NCBI GenBank assembly: GCA_002409595.1 | Contig: DHNQ01000001.1 | Location: 88,573 to 152,572, forward strand | Length of the DNA stretch: 64,000 nucleotides | Direction: 5' to 3' | Source: Dysgonomonas sp. UBA5412 | GTDB lineage: Bacteria > Bacteroidota > Bacteroidia > Bacteroidales > Dysgonomonadaceae | Shown here: positions 28,120 to 36,172 of the stretch, in pieces | Layout: each line of letters opens with the position of its first letter | Position numbering within the stretch: the first letter of the stretch is position 1 | Program-made: the position numbers and the translations under genes | Notes under the pieces: model-generated | What the model was told of the DNA's origin: nothing | The model's database searches: none | The model's input: the letters and a program-made list of their open reading frames with translations, nothing else

Positions 28120-28704
28120 TTAGTGTCCGCCGCAACCGCAACCTGAACCACAGCCTCCGGCCATTTCTTCTTCACCATCGCCACAGCTACAACCTGATCC
28201 GCAACCACAACCACCTTCAGGGGCAAATATAGCAGCTATTTCTTCAGGAGTAGATTCTCTAACTGTCAACACTTTACCTGTAAAGTTAAGTGTTTCGCCA
28301 GCTAATGGATGGTTGAAGTCCATAGTGATTACATCATCTTTTACAGCTACAACAGATCCGTTAAGACGGTTTCCATTAGAATCCATCATCGGAACCATAT
28401 TACCTTCGAAGATCACCTCTTCGTTAAGTTTTCCATCTTGCTCAAATATATTACGAGGTAGATCCACAACATGTTCGTCGTCGTACTCTCCATAAGCCTG
28501 ATCGGGAGTAAGAACGAAATCGAATGAGTCTCCTACTGCCAATCCGTCGATATTATTTTCAAAAGCTTCCAGCATTGAGTTTGTTCCGTAAATAAAATCA
28601 AGTGGAGTTTCGGTAGTAGCTCTTTCCATCAGCTCGCGTTCCTCACCTTCTCCGACATTAAGATCGTAAGATAGAGAAACAAACTTATTTGTTGAAATTT
28701 TCAT
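28120..28704 (-). CDS. FKBP-type peptidyl-prolyl isomerase, SlyD-like, with Cys/Gly metal-binding tail
   Basis: 194 residues, cytoplasmic. Residues 1-70 and 135-160 form the FKBP fold (LSYDLNVGEGEE, PLDFIYGTNSMLEAFE, GDSFDFVLTPDQAYGEYDDEHV), interrupted by an insert-in-flap chaperone domain (about 75-130), and VITMDFNHPLAGETLNFTGKV is the classic SlyD-family closing segment. The last about 30 residues contain ten Cys in CGCGSGCSCG-like patterns plus a terminal His, comparable in position to the Ni/Zn-binding tail of SlyD. It likely assists protein folding and may buffer or deliver metal; which metal is not known. Confidence 0.92.
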   Translation of the reverse strand: MKISTNKFVSLSYDLNVGEGEERELMERATTETPLDFIYGTNSMLEAFENNIDGLAVGDSFDFVLTPDQAYGEYDDEHVVDLPRNIFEQDGKLNEEVIFEGNMVPMMDSNGNRLNGSVVAVKDDVITMDFNHPLAGETLNFTGKVLTVRESTPEEIAAIFAPEGGCGCGSGCSCGDGEEEMAGGCGSGCGCGGH

Positions 28705-28823
28705 TTTAAAGTATTTGTTTATTTATTAATTAATAGTCAAAACCTTATAGGTCTTGTTTTTTATTTTGTGTATATCTGTAAGCAACAATCGTGCCCCTTT
28801 CCTGAATTAAAACAACTCTATGT

Positions 28824-30002
28824 TTAAATTTGTTTGCTGTCTACAGCCCTTTTAAGATTCTGCAACGCTTTTTCAATATTCGCGCGAGGTGTGCCTATAT
28901 TCATACGCATATATCCTTCACCCTGAGAGCCAAACATTACGCCGTCGTTTAATGCCAATTTGGCATCATCGACAAAAAGAGAAACCAAATCTTGCTGCGA
29001 CAGGTTCAAATCTTTACAGTCTAACCAAACAAGGAACGATGCCTGAGGTATCATTGCTTTTATCTGCGGAATATTGGCTTTCAGATATTGATCTACAAAA
29101 TTGATATTATCCCAAAGGTAACTCTTCACCTCTTTCAGCCATTCTTCGCCATGTTCGTATGCTGCTTGTGCTGCCAAATAGGCAAATATATGTCCTTCTT
29201 CGAGTTCGCTGCTGGCTAGATAAGCATGAAACTTCTCTCTCAACTCATCGTTCGGTATTACCGAAAAGGAACTTACAATGCCGGCAATATTGAACGTCTT
29301 GCTCGGAGCCATAAAGGTGATGCTATTCTGAGCAGCCTTTTCAGACACACTGGCAAAAGGTATATGTTTGTTGGGAGCATAAGCCAGATCAGAATGTATT
29401 TCGTCAGAAATCACCAATATATTATTATCGTAGCAAATTTCGGCAATATCAATGAGCTCCTGACGGCTCCAAACCCGTCCGCCGGGGTTGTGAGGATTGC
29501 ATAAGATCAAGACTCTACATTGTGGGTCAATAGCTTTTTTCAATCCTTCCAGATCCATACGGTATTGTCCGGCCTCTAAGATCAAAGGATTGTACACTAT
29601 ATCGCGATGATGCAATGTAGGTACAATACGGAAAGGATGATATACCGGTGGTTGGATAACGACTTTCTGATCTTTGGTCGTAAAGCAATCAATAACGAAT
29701 GCTATCCCTTTTACAATACCCGGAATGAACGAAATCCACTCTTGTTTTATTTTCCAATCGTGAAAACGATCTACCCAATTTATGATAGAGTTATAATATT
29801 CCTGAGACGGACAAGTGTATCCGAATATACCATGCTTGGCTCGTTCTATAATAGCCTCTGTGATTGCCGGAGGAGACAGAAAATCCATATCGGCTACCCA
29901 TAGAGGGATCAGATCGGAATTTCCGTATCGAGGACCTAAAGCATCAGTTTTGAGAGCATTTGTATTTTTTCGGTCAATTATTTCATCAAAATTATATTTC
30001 AT
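28824..30002 (-). CDS. MalY/PatB family PLP-dependent aminotransferase or cystathionine beta-lyase
   Basis: 392 residues, fold-type I PLP enzyme. Visible are PVYHPF near the substrate pocket, CNPHNPGGRVW, the cofactor-contacting ISDEIHSDL, and the PLP-Lys in APSKTFNIAG (about residue 235). The opening DEIIDRKNTNALKTD...PLWVADMDF is the start typical of MalY/PatB C-S lyases, which split cystathionine or cysteine conjugates to homocysteine or thiol, pyruvate and ammonia. Aminotransferase activity cannot be excluded. Copy B of the conserved 34-bp element lies 115 bp upstream, with a TACTTTTG -7 box between them. Confidence 0.9.
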   Translation of the reverse strand: MKYNFDEIIDRKNTNALKTDALGPRYGNSDLIPLWVADMDFLSPPAITEAIIERAKHGIFGYTCPSQEYYNSIINWVDRFHDWKIKQEWISFIPGIVKGIAFVIDCFTTKDQKVVIQPPVYHPFRIVPTLHHRDIVYNPLILEAGQYRMDLEGLKKAIDPQCRVLILCNPHNPGGRVWSRQELIDIAEICYDNNILVISDEIHSDLAYAPNKHIPFASVSEKAAQNSITFMAPSKTFNIAGIVSSFSVIPNDELREKFHAYLASSELEEGHIFAYLAAQAAYEHGEEWLKEVKSYLWDNINFVDQYLKANIPQIKAMIPQASFLVWLDCKDLNLSQQDLVSLFVDDAKLALNDGVMFGSQGEGYMRMNIGTPRANIEKALQNLKRAVDSKQI

Positions 30003-30028
30003 CTTCTCACCAACTTATTTATAAGAAA

Positions 30029-30036
30029 CAAAAGTA
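30029..30036 (-). promoter_or_regulatory. -7 box upstream of malY/patB-like gene
   Basis: Minus strand TACTTTTG matches TAnnTTTG, about 27 bp before the ATG at 30002. Confidence 0.5.
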
Positions 30037-30117
30037 TGAAAAATAAAAAGGATTAGTCTGCCTTATTATATAAATTTAGCCTATCATTTCTATTTTGCAA
30101 TAATTTCAAAAAAAGCA

Positions 30118-30151
30118 TTTTAACTAAAAGGTTACAAAGTTGTACACTTTT
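30118..30151 (-). promoter_or_regulatory. 34-bp conserved upstream element, copy B
   Basis: Read on the minus strand it begins AAAAGTGTACAACTTTGT, then AACC, then TTTTAGTTAAA. It differs from copy A (10649-10682) at only two positions. It has the same orientation toward its downstream gene and a similar distance (115 bp to the ATG at 30002). Confidence 0.55.
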
Positions 30152-30256
30152 TGCCTTGTTTTTGATTTTTTGTTTTCTGTCATTTAAATCAAAAGTAATT
30201 TACAGTCTAACACCTTATCACATATAGATAAATCTACAATAAACAGATGTAATAAT

Positions 30257-30284
30257 AAAGCCGCGAAAAAAATATCGCGGCTTT
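30257..30284 (-). terminator. Terminator of the peroxiredoxin gene
   Basis: AAAGCCGCGA / TCGCGGCTTT, a perfect 10-bp GC-rich stem with an 8-nt A/T loop, 63 bp after the stop at 30347. Confidence 0.82.
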
Positions 30285-30346
30285 AAAAACTAAATTAACC
30301 TAATTTTCAACTACTATTTTAATGCTTATACCCTATGGGTCATTAA

Positions 30347-30982
30347 TTAGTGTTTATGTGACAAGTAGTCAGAAATACCTTCTTGAGTAGCTTTCAACGC
30401 TTTTTCTCCTTTTTTCCAGTTGGCAGGACAAACTTCGCCATACTCTTCTGTAAATTGAAGTGCATCAATCAAACGGATTGTTTCGTCTACGCTACGACCT
30501 AATGGCATATCGTTTACTACCTGATGGCGAACAATACCTTCTTTGTCGATAAGGAACAAACCACGATAAGCCTGAGGTGCGCCTTCAAATACGTCTTCGC
30601 CTTCGTCGTTATAATCGAACTTTCCGGCTAAAACATCGTATGCAGACGAGATAGTTAGAGATTGGTCAGATACCAACGGATATTTCACGCCTTTGATACC
30701 ACCATCTTTTTGTTCTGTCTGAAGCCACTTCCAGTGTGAGAAAGCAGAGTCGGTAGATGCTCCTACTACTGCTACATTACGAGATTCGAAATCGGCGATT
30801 CTGTCTTGGAATGCGATTATCTCGGTAGGGCAAACAAATGTAAAATCCGCAGGATAAAAGAAAAATACTACGTATTGTTTTCCTTTAAATTGGTCTAATG
30901 AAAAACCTTCTACTATTTCACTACCGTTTACTACGGCATTAGCCTTAAATACAGGCGCTTTTTTACCTACTAATACTGACAT
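30347..30982 (-). CDS. Typical 2-Cys peroxiredoxin
   Basis: 211 residues. It reduces hydrogen peroxide and organic peroxides using thioredoxin-like donors. Peroxidatic C51 lies in YPADFTFVCPTE; the resolving C185 lies in GEVCPANWKKG. The motif GEVCPANW and the length mark it as the Prx1/AhpC-group form with a C-terminal helix after the resolving Cys. The GGIKG...YR segments that predispose eukaryotic Prx to overoxidation are not clearly present (GGIKGVKYPL is near the right place). No AhpF-like reductase is adjacent. Its promoter is unusually complete and contains a palindrome. Confidence 0.95.
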   Translation of the reverse strand: MSVLVGKKAPVFKANAVVNGSEIVEGFSLDQFKGKQYVVFFFYPADFTFVCPTEIIAFQDRIADFESRNVAVVGASTDSAFSHWKWLQTEQKDGGIKGVKYPLVSDQSLTISSAYDVLAGKFDYNDEGEDVFEGAPQAYRGLFLIDKEGIVRHQVVNDMPLGRSVDETIRLIDALQFTEEYGEVCPANWKKGEKALKATQEGISDYLSHKH

Positions 30983-31012
30983 AATTTTTATTTTTTATTA
31001 TTCTTTCTATTG

Positions 31013-31044
31013 CAAATATACCTCCTTAAAAAGGAGATGTCAAA
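31013..31044 (-). promoter_or_regulatory. Peroxiredoxin promoter with inner palindrome
   Basis: On the minus strand: TTTG (31044-31041), a 20-nt spacer, then TATATTTG (31020-31013), about 30 bp before the ATG. The spacer holds a perfect palindrome CTCCTT-aaa-AAGGAG (31022-31036), so a bound repressor or redox regulator there would block RNA polymerase. Confidence 0.65.
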
Positions 31045-31153
31045 TAGATATTTATTATGTTAACATCAACACAGTTTATTATATTTAGCCATCTACTTAC
31101 CAACAACCCGGAATAGGGATTGAGATAATAAAACGGCTTTGAAATATATTGAT

Positions 31154-31161
31154 TATTTTTG
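31154..31161 (+). promoter_or_regulatory. -7 box before the ATP-grasp-like gene
   Basis: TATTTTTG matches TAnnTTTG and ends 22 bp before the ATG at 31184. Confidence 0.5.
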
Positions 31162-31183
31162 CATTTTTTAAACATTGACAGCA

Positions 31184-32383
31184 ATGATTCTATACTTTAA
31201 TCCCGGACACGAAACTGCCGTAAAGAATGCTTCGCCATACTATACAGCTCCGGCAAATGTGGTTGCGATGCAAAAAGAACTATCCTTTCTGCCGGCATGG
31301 TATGGAGAACGGGGTGACGTGGTTTTGGTGGATAGCGAAAACTTTGACTCGGAATACTATAAACAGATAAGAAGCCTCTTTTCCTACCTCCCCTCCCCTT
31401 TATGCGAAGAGGAATTACATGACTGCCGGACGGCTGAAATTTCGTTGTGGGGCATATCACCTCAAGCTATATATTATTTCAACGAATTATGCCACAAATA
31501 CGATTGCAATTTAAAGACTCCTAAATGGGATGACCGATATACGGCATTAAACAGCAGAATCACAGCCAGAGAATGTTTGATCAGTCTCAAAGCAGAAGTC
31601 GCAGCAATAGCAGACGACATTGTTCCTTCATTTTATACCGACATGGAACAGATAGAAGAAGCAGTCAATCAGTCAACATGCAGGTTATTATCAAAAGCAC
31701 CTTATTCTTCATCAGGCAGAGGGTTGCTTTGGCTACCCGAATCGGGATTAACACGCACCGAACGGCAAATACTGCATGGCATATTAAAGAAACAAGGGTG
31801 TGTATCGGTAGAAAAGGCATTGAACAAGGATATTGATTTTGCAATGGAGTTTGTGAGCGATGGAGCAGGGACGGTTTCCTTTGCCGGGTATTCTTTATTT
31901 TACACCAATATTAAGGGCGGATACGATTCTAATTATATAGGAGCACAGGAGAGCATAGTAAGATTGCTGACCAATAAAATATCGCCCGAACTATTATCCG
32001 AAATTAAAGAGAAGCTTAGGGATGTATTGCAGGCTAAATTTGCGAATATATACAAAGGTTGTATAGGCGTTGATATGATGGTCTACAAAGATGAGGATGT
32101 ATATAAAATTCACCCTTGTGTAGAAATAAATATGCGCTACAATATGGGATATCTATCCTTACGTTTGTCCGAAAAATATATTTCTCAAACCTCAGAGGGT
32201 CGATTCGCCATACGTTTTAGTGCAAAAAACGATGAGATATATTCTCAACATTCAGAAATGCAACAACAGCACCCTTTGTCTTTCGACCAAGAGGGTAAGA
32301 TAGAAAAGGGATACCTGCCTTTGTGTGCAATAGGTAAAACTTCGACCTATTGGGCATACATACTTGTCGAAAAATCAAAATGA
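31184..32383 (+). CDS. Uncharacterised protein with ATP-grasp-like C-terminal half
   Basis: 399 residues from the ATG at 31184 (an in-frame TTG at 31175 is less likely). It is soluble with no signal peptide. It opens with MILYFNPGHETAV, a block I do not associate with a characterised family. The C-terminal part (about residues 215-330) has an order reminiscent of ATP-grasp enzymes: DFAMEFV, SFAGYSLF, GCIGVDMMVYKDED and then HPCVEINMRYNMG, where E-x-N-x-R is the usual metal-binding signature. The Ser/Gly-rich KAPYSSSGRGLLW (about residue 175) could be the flexible ATP-binding loop. If so it would be a carboxylate-amine or similar ligase; the product is unknown. It overlaps the convergent methyltransferase gene by 9 bp. 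Confidence 0.65.
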   Translation: MILYFNPGHETAVKNASPYYTAPANVVAMQKELSFLPAWYGERGDVVLVDSENFDSEYYKQIRSLFSYLPSPLCEEELHDCRTAEISLWGISPQAIYYFNELCHKYDCNLKTPKWDDRYTALNSRITARECLISLKAEVAAIADDIVPSFYTDMEQIEEAVNQSTCRLLSKAPYSSSGRGLLWLPESGLTRTERQILHGILKKQGCVSVEKALNKDIDFAMEFVSDGAGTVSFAGYSLFYTNIKGGYDSNYIGAQESIVRLLTNKISPELLSEIKEKLRDVLQAKFANIYKGCIGVDMMVYKDEDVYKIHPCVEINMRYNMGYLSLRLSEKYISQTSEGRFAIRFSAKNDEIYSQHSEMQQQHPLSFDQEGKIEKGYLPLCAIGKTSTYWAYILVEKSK

Positions 32384-33127
32384 TCGGCGTCTGAATTCAG
32401 CGCATATAATAGCTGTTGCAATAGCCACATTTAAGGATTCGGAAGTAGGATCTCCCACTGGGTAGTTCGGAATATAGAGTTTCTTGGTTATCAGACATTC
32501 TATTTCGGGACGAATACCGTTCCCTTCATTTCCCATTACTATAATTCCATTGCGGGTGATCTCCTGTTCATACATATTCTGTCCATCAAGCAATGTTCCA
32601 TAAACCGGGATATTGTTATGCTTTTCAAGAAACTCAGCCAGATCTACATAATGAACATTTACACGCGCCAAAGCTCCCATTGTAGCTTGCACTACCTTAG
32701 GGTTATAGACATCGGCTGTATCGACAGAACAAAAAATATGCCTGATGCCATACCAGTCTGCCAAACGAATAATAGTTCCCAGATTTCCGGGATCTTGTAT
32801 TCCATCGAGTGCCAGCAACAATTGGTCGGAGAAATCAATTTCTGCATCTGTTTCAATCTGATAGAAAACAGCTAAGGCCTGCTGGGGATTTTTGAGAAAA
32901 CTCACCTGATCTAATTGATGCTGTTCTGCTTCAATAACTTCCTCAACATCTAATGTGTGGAGAGTTGACAAAAAAGCCTCAGTACCAACCAACAGTTGAC
33001 ATTTCATATACGGCAATAGATCGCTCACCAATTTATTTCCTTCGGCTACAAAAGTGTTATACTCGGAACGAAATTTTTTGTCTTTTAGAGAACGAATATA
33101 TTTTAGTTTATTCTTGCTTAAACTCAT
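32375..33127 (-). CDS. SpoU/TrmH-family RNA 2'-O-methyltransferase
   Basis: 250 residues. The N-terminal about 90 residues are a substrate-binding domain (KLKYIRSLKDKKFRSEYNTFVAEGNKLVSDLL) and the rest is the SPOUT knot: motif 1 DGIQDPGNLGTIIRLADWYGI, motif 2 IVMGNEGNGI and motif 3 IPNYPVGDPTSESLNVAIA. It methylates a ribose in rRNA or tRNA with SAM; the target nucleotide cannot be named. It starts 2 bp after the VOC gene stop, so both are one operon, and its 3' end overlaps the convergent ATP-grasp-like gene. Confidence 0.93.
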   Translation of the reverse strand: MSLSKNKLKYIRSLKDKKFRSEYNTFVAEGNKLVSDLLPYMKCQLLVGTEAFLSTLHTLDVEEVIEAEQHQLDQVSFLKNPQQALAVFYQIETDAEIDFSDQLLLALDGIQDPGNLGTIIRLADWYGIRHIFCSVDTADVYNPKVVQATMGALARVNVHYVDLAEFLEKHNNIPVYGTLLDGQNMYEQEITRNGIIVMGNEGNGIRPEIECLITKKLYIPNYPVGDPTSESLNVAIATAIICAEFRRRSF

Positions 33128-33129
33128 AT

Positions 33130-33525
33130 CTATTTGAATATTACTTCCAGCCTATTGCCTTCAGGATCTAACGTTTCAAATTCATAATATCCATCTCCGG
33201 TTGTACGAGGTCCTCTAAGAATAGGGCAACCGGCGTCTTTTAGTTGCAAGGCTTTCTCGTCCACTTTTTCTTTGGAATCGACTGCAAAAGCAAGGTGAAT
33301 CAAACCCTTATGCTGATCTCCGACAACATCGTTCTTATTGTCCGGAATGTCTGCTCTATGCATAATTTCGATCTGTGTGCCCGAATCGAAGGTCAGAAAA
33401 TAGCTGCTGAAACCCGTTACTTTATTCACATATAAGTCGTTGCTCACAGCATCAAAAAAATGAGAATAATACTCTTTCATTCCTTCTATATCGTTTACCC
33501 ATATTGCTGTATGATGTAATTTCAT
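33130..33525 (-). CDS. VOC-superfamily protein, glyoxalase I-like
   Basis: 131 residues in two beta-alpha-beta-beta-beta units. Candidate metal ligands are the His in MKLHHTAIWV, Glu in IEIMHR, His in GLIHLAFAV and the Glu in GNRLEVIF, the positions used by lactoylglutathione lyase and relatives. Substrate is unknown. It forms a two-gene operon with the methyltransferase and is divergent from tamL. Confidence 0.88.
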   Translation of the reverse strand: MKLHHTAIWVNDIEGMKEYYSHFFDAVSNDLYVNKVTGFSSYFLTFDSGTQIEIMHRADIPDNKNDVVGDQHKGLIHLAFAVDSKEKVDEKALQLKDAGCPILRGPRTTGDGYYEFETLDPEGNRLEVIFK

Positions 33526-33562
33526 ATTCTGAATTTATTATAATCTTATATTCTTTTCTACA

Positions 33563-33570
33563 CAAAACTA
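33563..33570 (-). promoter_or_regulatory. -7 box of the VOC-methyltransferase operon
   Basis: Minus strand TAGTTTTG matches TAnnTTTG, about 38 bp before the ATG at 33525. It lies 22 bp from the divergent tamL -7 box, so the two promoters overlap. Confidence 0.45.
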
Positions 33571-33592
33571 CAAAAAGAAACAATTAAAACCC

Positions 33593-33600
33593 TAAATTTG
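33593..33600 (+). promoter_or_regulatory. -7 box of tamL-like gene
   Basis: TAAATTTG matches TAnnTTTG, 39 bp before the ATG at 33640. Confidence 0.45.
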
Positions 33601-33639
33601 TCGTTCATTTGGTGAATAGGATATCTGTAAGACGTTATA

Positions 33640-36054
33640 ATGAAGCATAAAATATTAAATTACATACTCGTTGGTAGCTTGCTTGCAATCTTCATACAGT
33701 CATGCAGTTCTACAAAGTTTGTGCCTGATGGCGAATATCTATTGGCTAGTGCAACTGTAAAAAGTGACAAAAAAGTGGTTCCGACAATGGAAATGGAATC
33801 ATATATAAAACAAAAACCCAACTACAAGACTTTTGCAATATTCAAGCTCCCGTTATTCATTTACAACCTTTCGGGAAGCGATACTACCAAATGGATAAAC
33901 CGCACATTGAGAAATGCCGGTGATGCCCCTGTATTATATGATAGTACGATGCTGTATCAGACTACAACAAGCCTTGAACGAATGATGACCAACAAAGGCT
34001 ACCTGAATGCTGAGGTAACACCGAAAGTAGAGTTCAACAAAAAGAAAGCGAAGATCACTTACGACATAAAAGCAGGAGCTCCTTACAGAATAAAAGATTA
34101 CAAGATAGATGTGAGAGACAGCATACTATCTAATCCTCTATTCCTCTCGCCACGACCTAAAGATGCGGTCGGCACTCAGAAAACAATGATAATGCCACCG
34201 CTTAGTATTGATTCTGTACTTCATAGGAATACTCTTGTGAAAAAGAATGCAATATTTGACCTCGATGTTCTAGACCAAGAGCGCGACCGCATAACAGCCA
34301 TGTTCAGAAGAGTTGGATATTTTGCTTTCAACAAAGAATATATAGGTTTCGAAGCTGATACTACAGCGGGAAAGAATCAGGTAGAACTGGATTTAAACAT
34401 TTATCCATTCAGTGAGGGAACTGCTCCCGACGGAGAGCAAACAATTATTCCTCACCGCCAGTACAGAGTGAAGAGTGTAGAATTTTATGTAGATTACAAC
34501 CCTCTGGAAGATGGTAATTTGAGTCAATACAAGGAAACTGAAACTTACGAAAGAGATGGATATAAAATAAAATACGGGCCTCGTGGCAAATATATAAAAT
34601 CACATGTTATATTGAACAATTGCTTTATTGTTCCCGGTACGTTGTACAATGAGAATGCAACAACAATGACATACAGTGCTTTGTCACGATTGGACATACT
34701 TAAAAATGTAAACATAAGTTGGGAAAACGACTCTACGGATCTGCGTTGTGTAATCACCTGTGTACCAGACAAAAAACAAGGTATATCGGCAGAAATAGAG
34801 GGGACTAATTCTAGTGGACGATTTGGTTTAGGAACCGGAGTAGGATACACACATCGAAATGTATTTCGAGGATCAGAACAGTTTAATATCCGTTTACGTG
34901 GAGCATACGAGTCTTTAAGCCCTAAAGATTTTGCAAAATTTGATAAAAATTATTTTGAAATAGGAGGCGAAACATCCCTTACGTTCCCCCGTTTTATGTT
35001 TCCTTTCTTAAAAAGAGATTTTCGGCGAAGTATTCATGCTTCAACACAGTTTAACAGTAGCTATACATTCCAACGCAGACCCGGATATTTTACCCGTACA
35101 GTATTGTCCACAGGTATAAAATATATATGGCAAGACAGGCGTACATCTCTCAATCGTCATACTTTCGACCTTGTGGATATTAGCTATGTACATTTGCCGA
35201 AGAAGGCACTGAATACTAATTTTTATGATAATTTATCACCCGCTGCACGTCAATATAGTTTTAATGACCACTTTATAATGAGTATGGGATATACCTTCTC
35301 AAGAAGTAATGTGGCAAGCCCTAACAGGCGGAATCAACCTATATATTCGTTGCGAGCCTCTATAGAAACTGCCGGAAATATACTATCGTTAGCAGCAGCA
35401 ATAGCGGATGCAAAAAAAGATTCGATCGGGTCGAAACAAATATTCGGTACAAATTATGCCCAATATGTAAAAGGAACTGTTGATTATAGCAAGACATACC
35501 AGATAGATGAAAAAAACTCCATAGCCTGGCATATGGGTGGAGGTCTCGCCTATCCGTATGGAAACAACCAACAAATACCAATTCAAAAACGTTTTTTTGC
35601 CGGAGGTGCAAACAGCGTTAGAGGATGGGCAATACGAGAATTAGGACCCGGAGCTTATTATTTCAAAGACGCTAATGGGAAAAGTAACGATCAGGATAAT
35701 TTTTATTATCATTCGGGAGATATACGTTTGGATGCCAGTATCGAATACAGGAGTAAACTATTTTGGGTATTGGAATTAGGTGCTTTTATAGATGCGGGAA
35801 ACGTCTGGACTATAAAAAAATATGAGAAACAAGAATTAGGCAACTTTAAGCTAAATAGATTTTACAAAGAAATAGCTCTGGCTTGGGGATTGGGAATCCG
35901 GTTGGATTTCGACTTCGTATTGCTTCGTCTCGATTGCGGATGGAAAGCATACGATCCGTCAGATGATCCCAAAAGGAGAAGGTGGCCTATCACTCAACCT
36001 TATAAAATAAACAAAAATACGGCATGGCATATAGCTGTCGGTTATCCATTCTGA
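33640..36054 (+). CDS. Omp85-family lipoprotein, TamL-like assembly factor
   Basis: 804 residues. The signal peptide ends in a lipobox with Cys22 (FIQSCSST), which marks the Bacteroidota TamL branch of the TamA/BamA family. Periplasmic POTRA-like repeats occupy about residues 40-380. The 16-stranded barrel follows, with FFAGGANSVRGWAIRELGPGAYY (about 654-675) as the loop-6 VRG(F/Y/W) signature, and the chain ends HIAVGYPF. It should help insert proteins into the outer membrane, with TamB as its usual inner partner; no tamB is next to it here. Confidence 0.9.
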   Translation: MKHKILNYILVGSLLAIFIQSCSSTKFVPDGEYLLASATVKSDKKVVPTMEMESYIKQKPNYKTFAIFKLPLFIYNLSGSDTTKWINRTLRNAGDAPVLYDSTMLYQTTTSLERMMTNKGYLNAEVTPKVEFNKKKAKITYDIKAGAPYRIKDYKIDVRDSILSNPLFLSPRPKDAVGTQKTMIMPPLSIDSVLHRNTLVKKNAIFDLDVLDQERDRITAMFRRVGYFAFNKEYIGFEADTTAGKNQVELDLNIYPFSEGTAPDGEQTIIPHRQYRVKSVEFYVDYNPLEDGNLSQYKETETYERDGYKIKYGPRGKYIKSHVILNNCFIVPGTLYNENATTMTYSALSRLDILKNVNISWENDSTDLRCVITCVPDKKQGISAEIEGTNSSGRFGLGTGVGYTHRNVFRGSEQFNIRLRGAYESLSPKDFAKFDKNYFEIGGETSLTFPRFMFPFLKRDFRRSIHASTQFNSSYTFQRRPGYFTRTVLSTGIKYIWQDRRTSLNRHTFDLVDISYVHLPKKALNTNFYDNLSPAARQYSFNDHFIMSMGYTFSRSNVASPNRRNQPIYSLRASIETAGNILSLAAAIADAKKDSIGSKQIFGTNYAQYVKGTVDYSKTYQIDEKNSIAWHMGGGLAYPYGNNQQIPIQKRFFAGGANSVRGWAIRELGPGAYYFKDANGKSNDQDNFYYHSGDIRLDASIEYRSKLFWVLELGAFIDAGNVWTIKKYEKQELGNFKLNRFYKEIALAWGLGIRLDFDFVLLRLDCGWKAYDPSDDPKRRRWPITQPYKINKNTAWHIAVGYPF

Positions 36055-36172
36055 TGATTACCACTTTTTAAGAAGTACAGTTCTCTCTTTTAATTCTTTT
36101 TAGACAATATGTTTTAACAATCTAAGTTTAAATAAAGTACATTTGACAGCTTTTCTATTAATATATTGAATA

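Larger units (their letters stand above)
30003..30346. other. Intergenic region, 344 bp
   Basis: Between the malY/patB-like gene and the peroxiredoxin gene, both on the minus strand. It contains the -7 box, element copy B and the peroxiredoxin terminator. Nothing else is apparent. Confidence 0.6.

Noticed and set aside
28738..28770. Possible terminator after the malY/patB-like gene
   Set aside because: Only a 4-bp stem (ACCT/AGGT) is formed, too weak to support.
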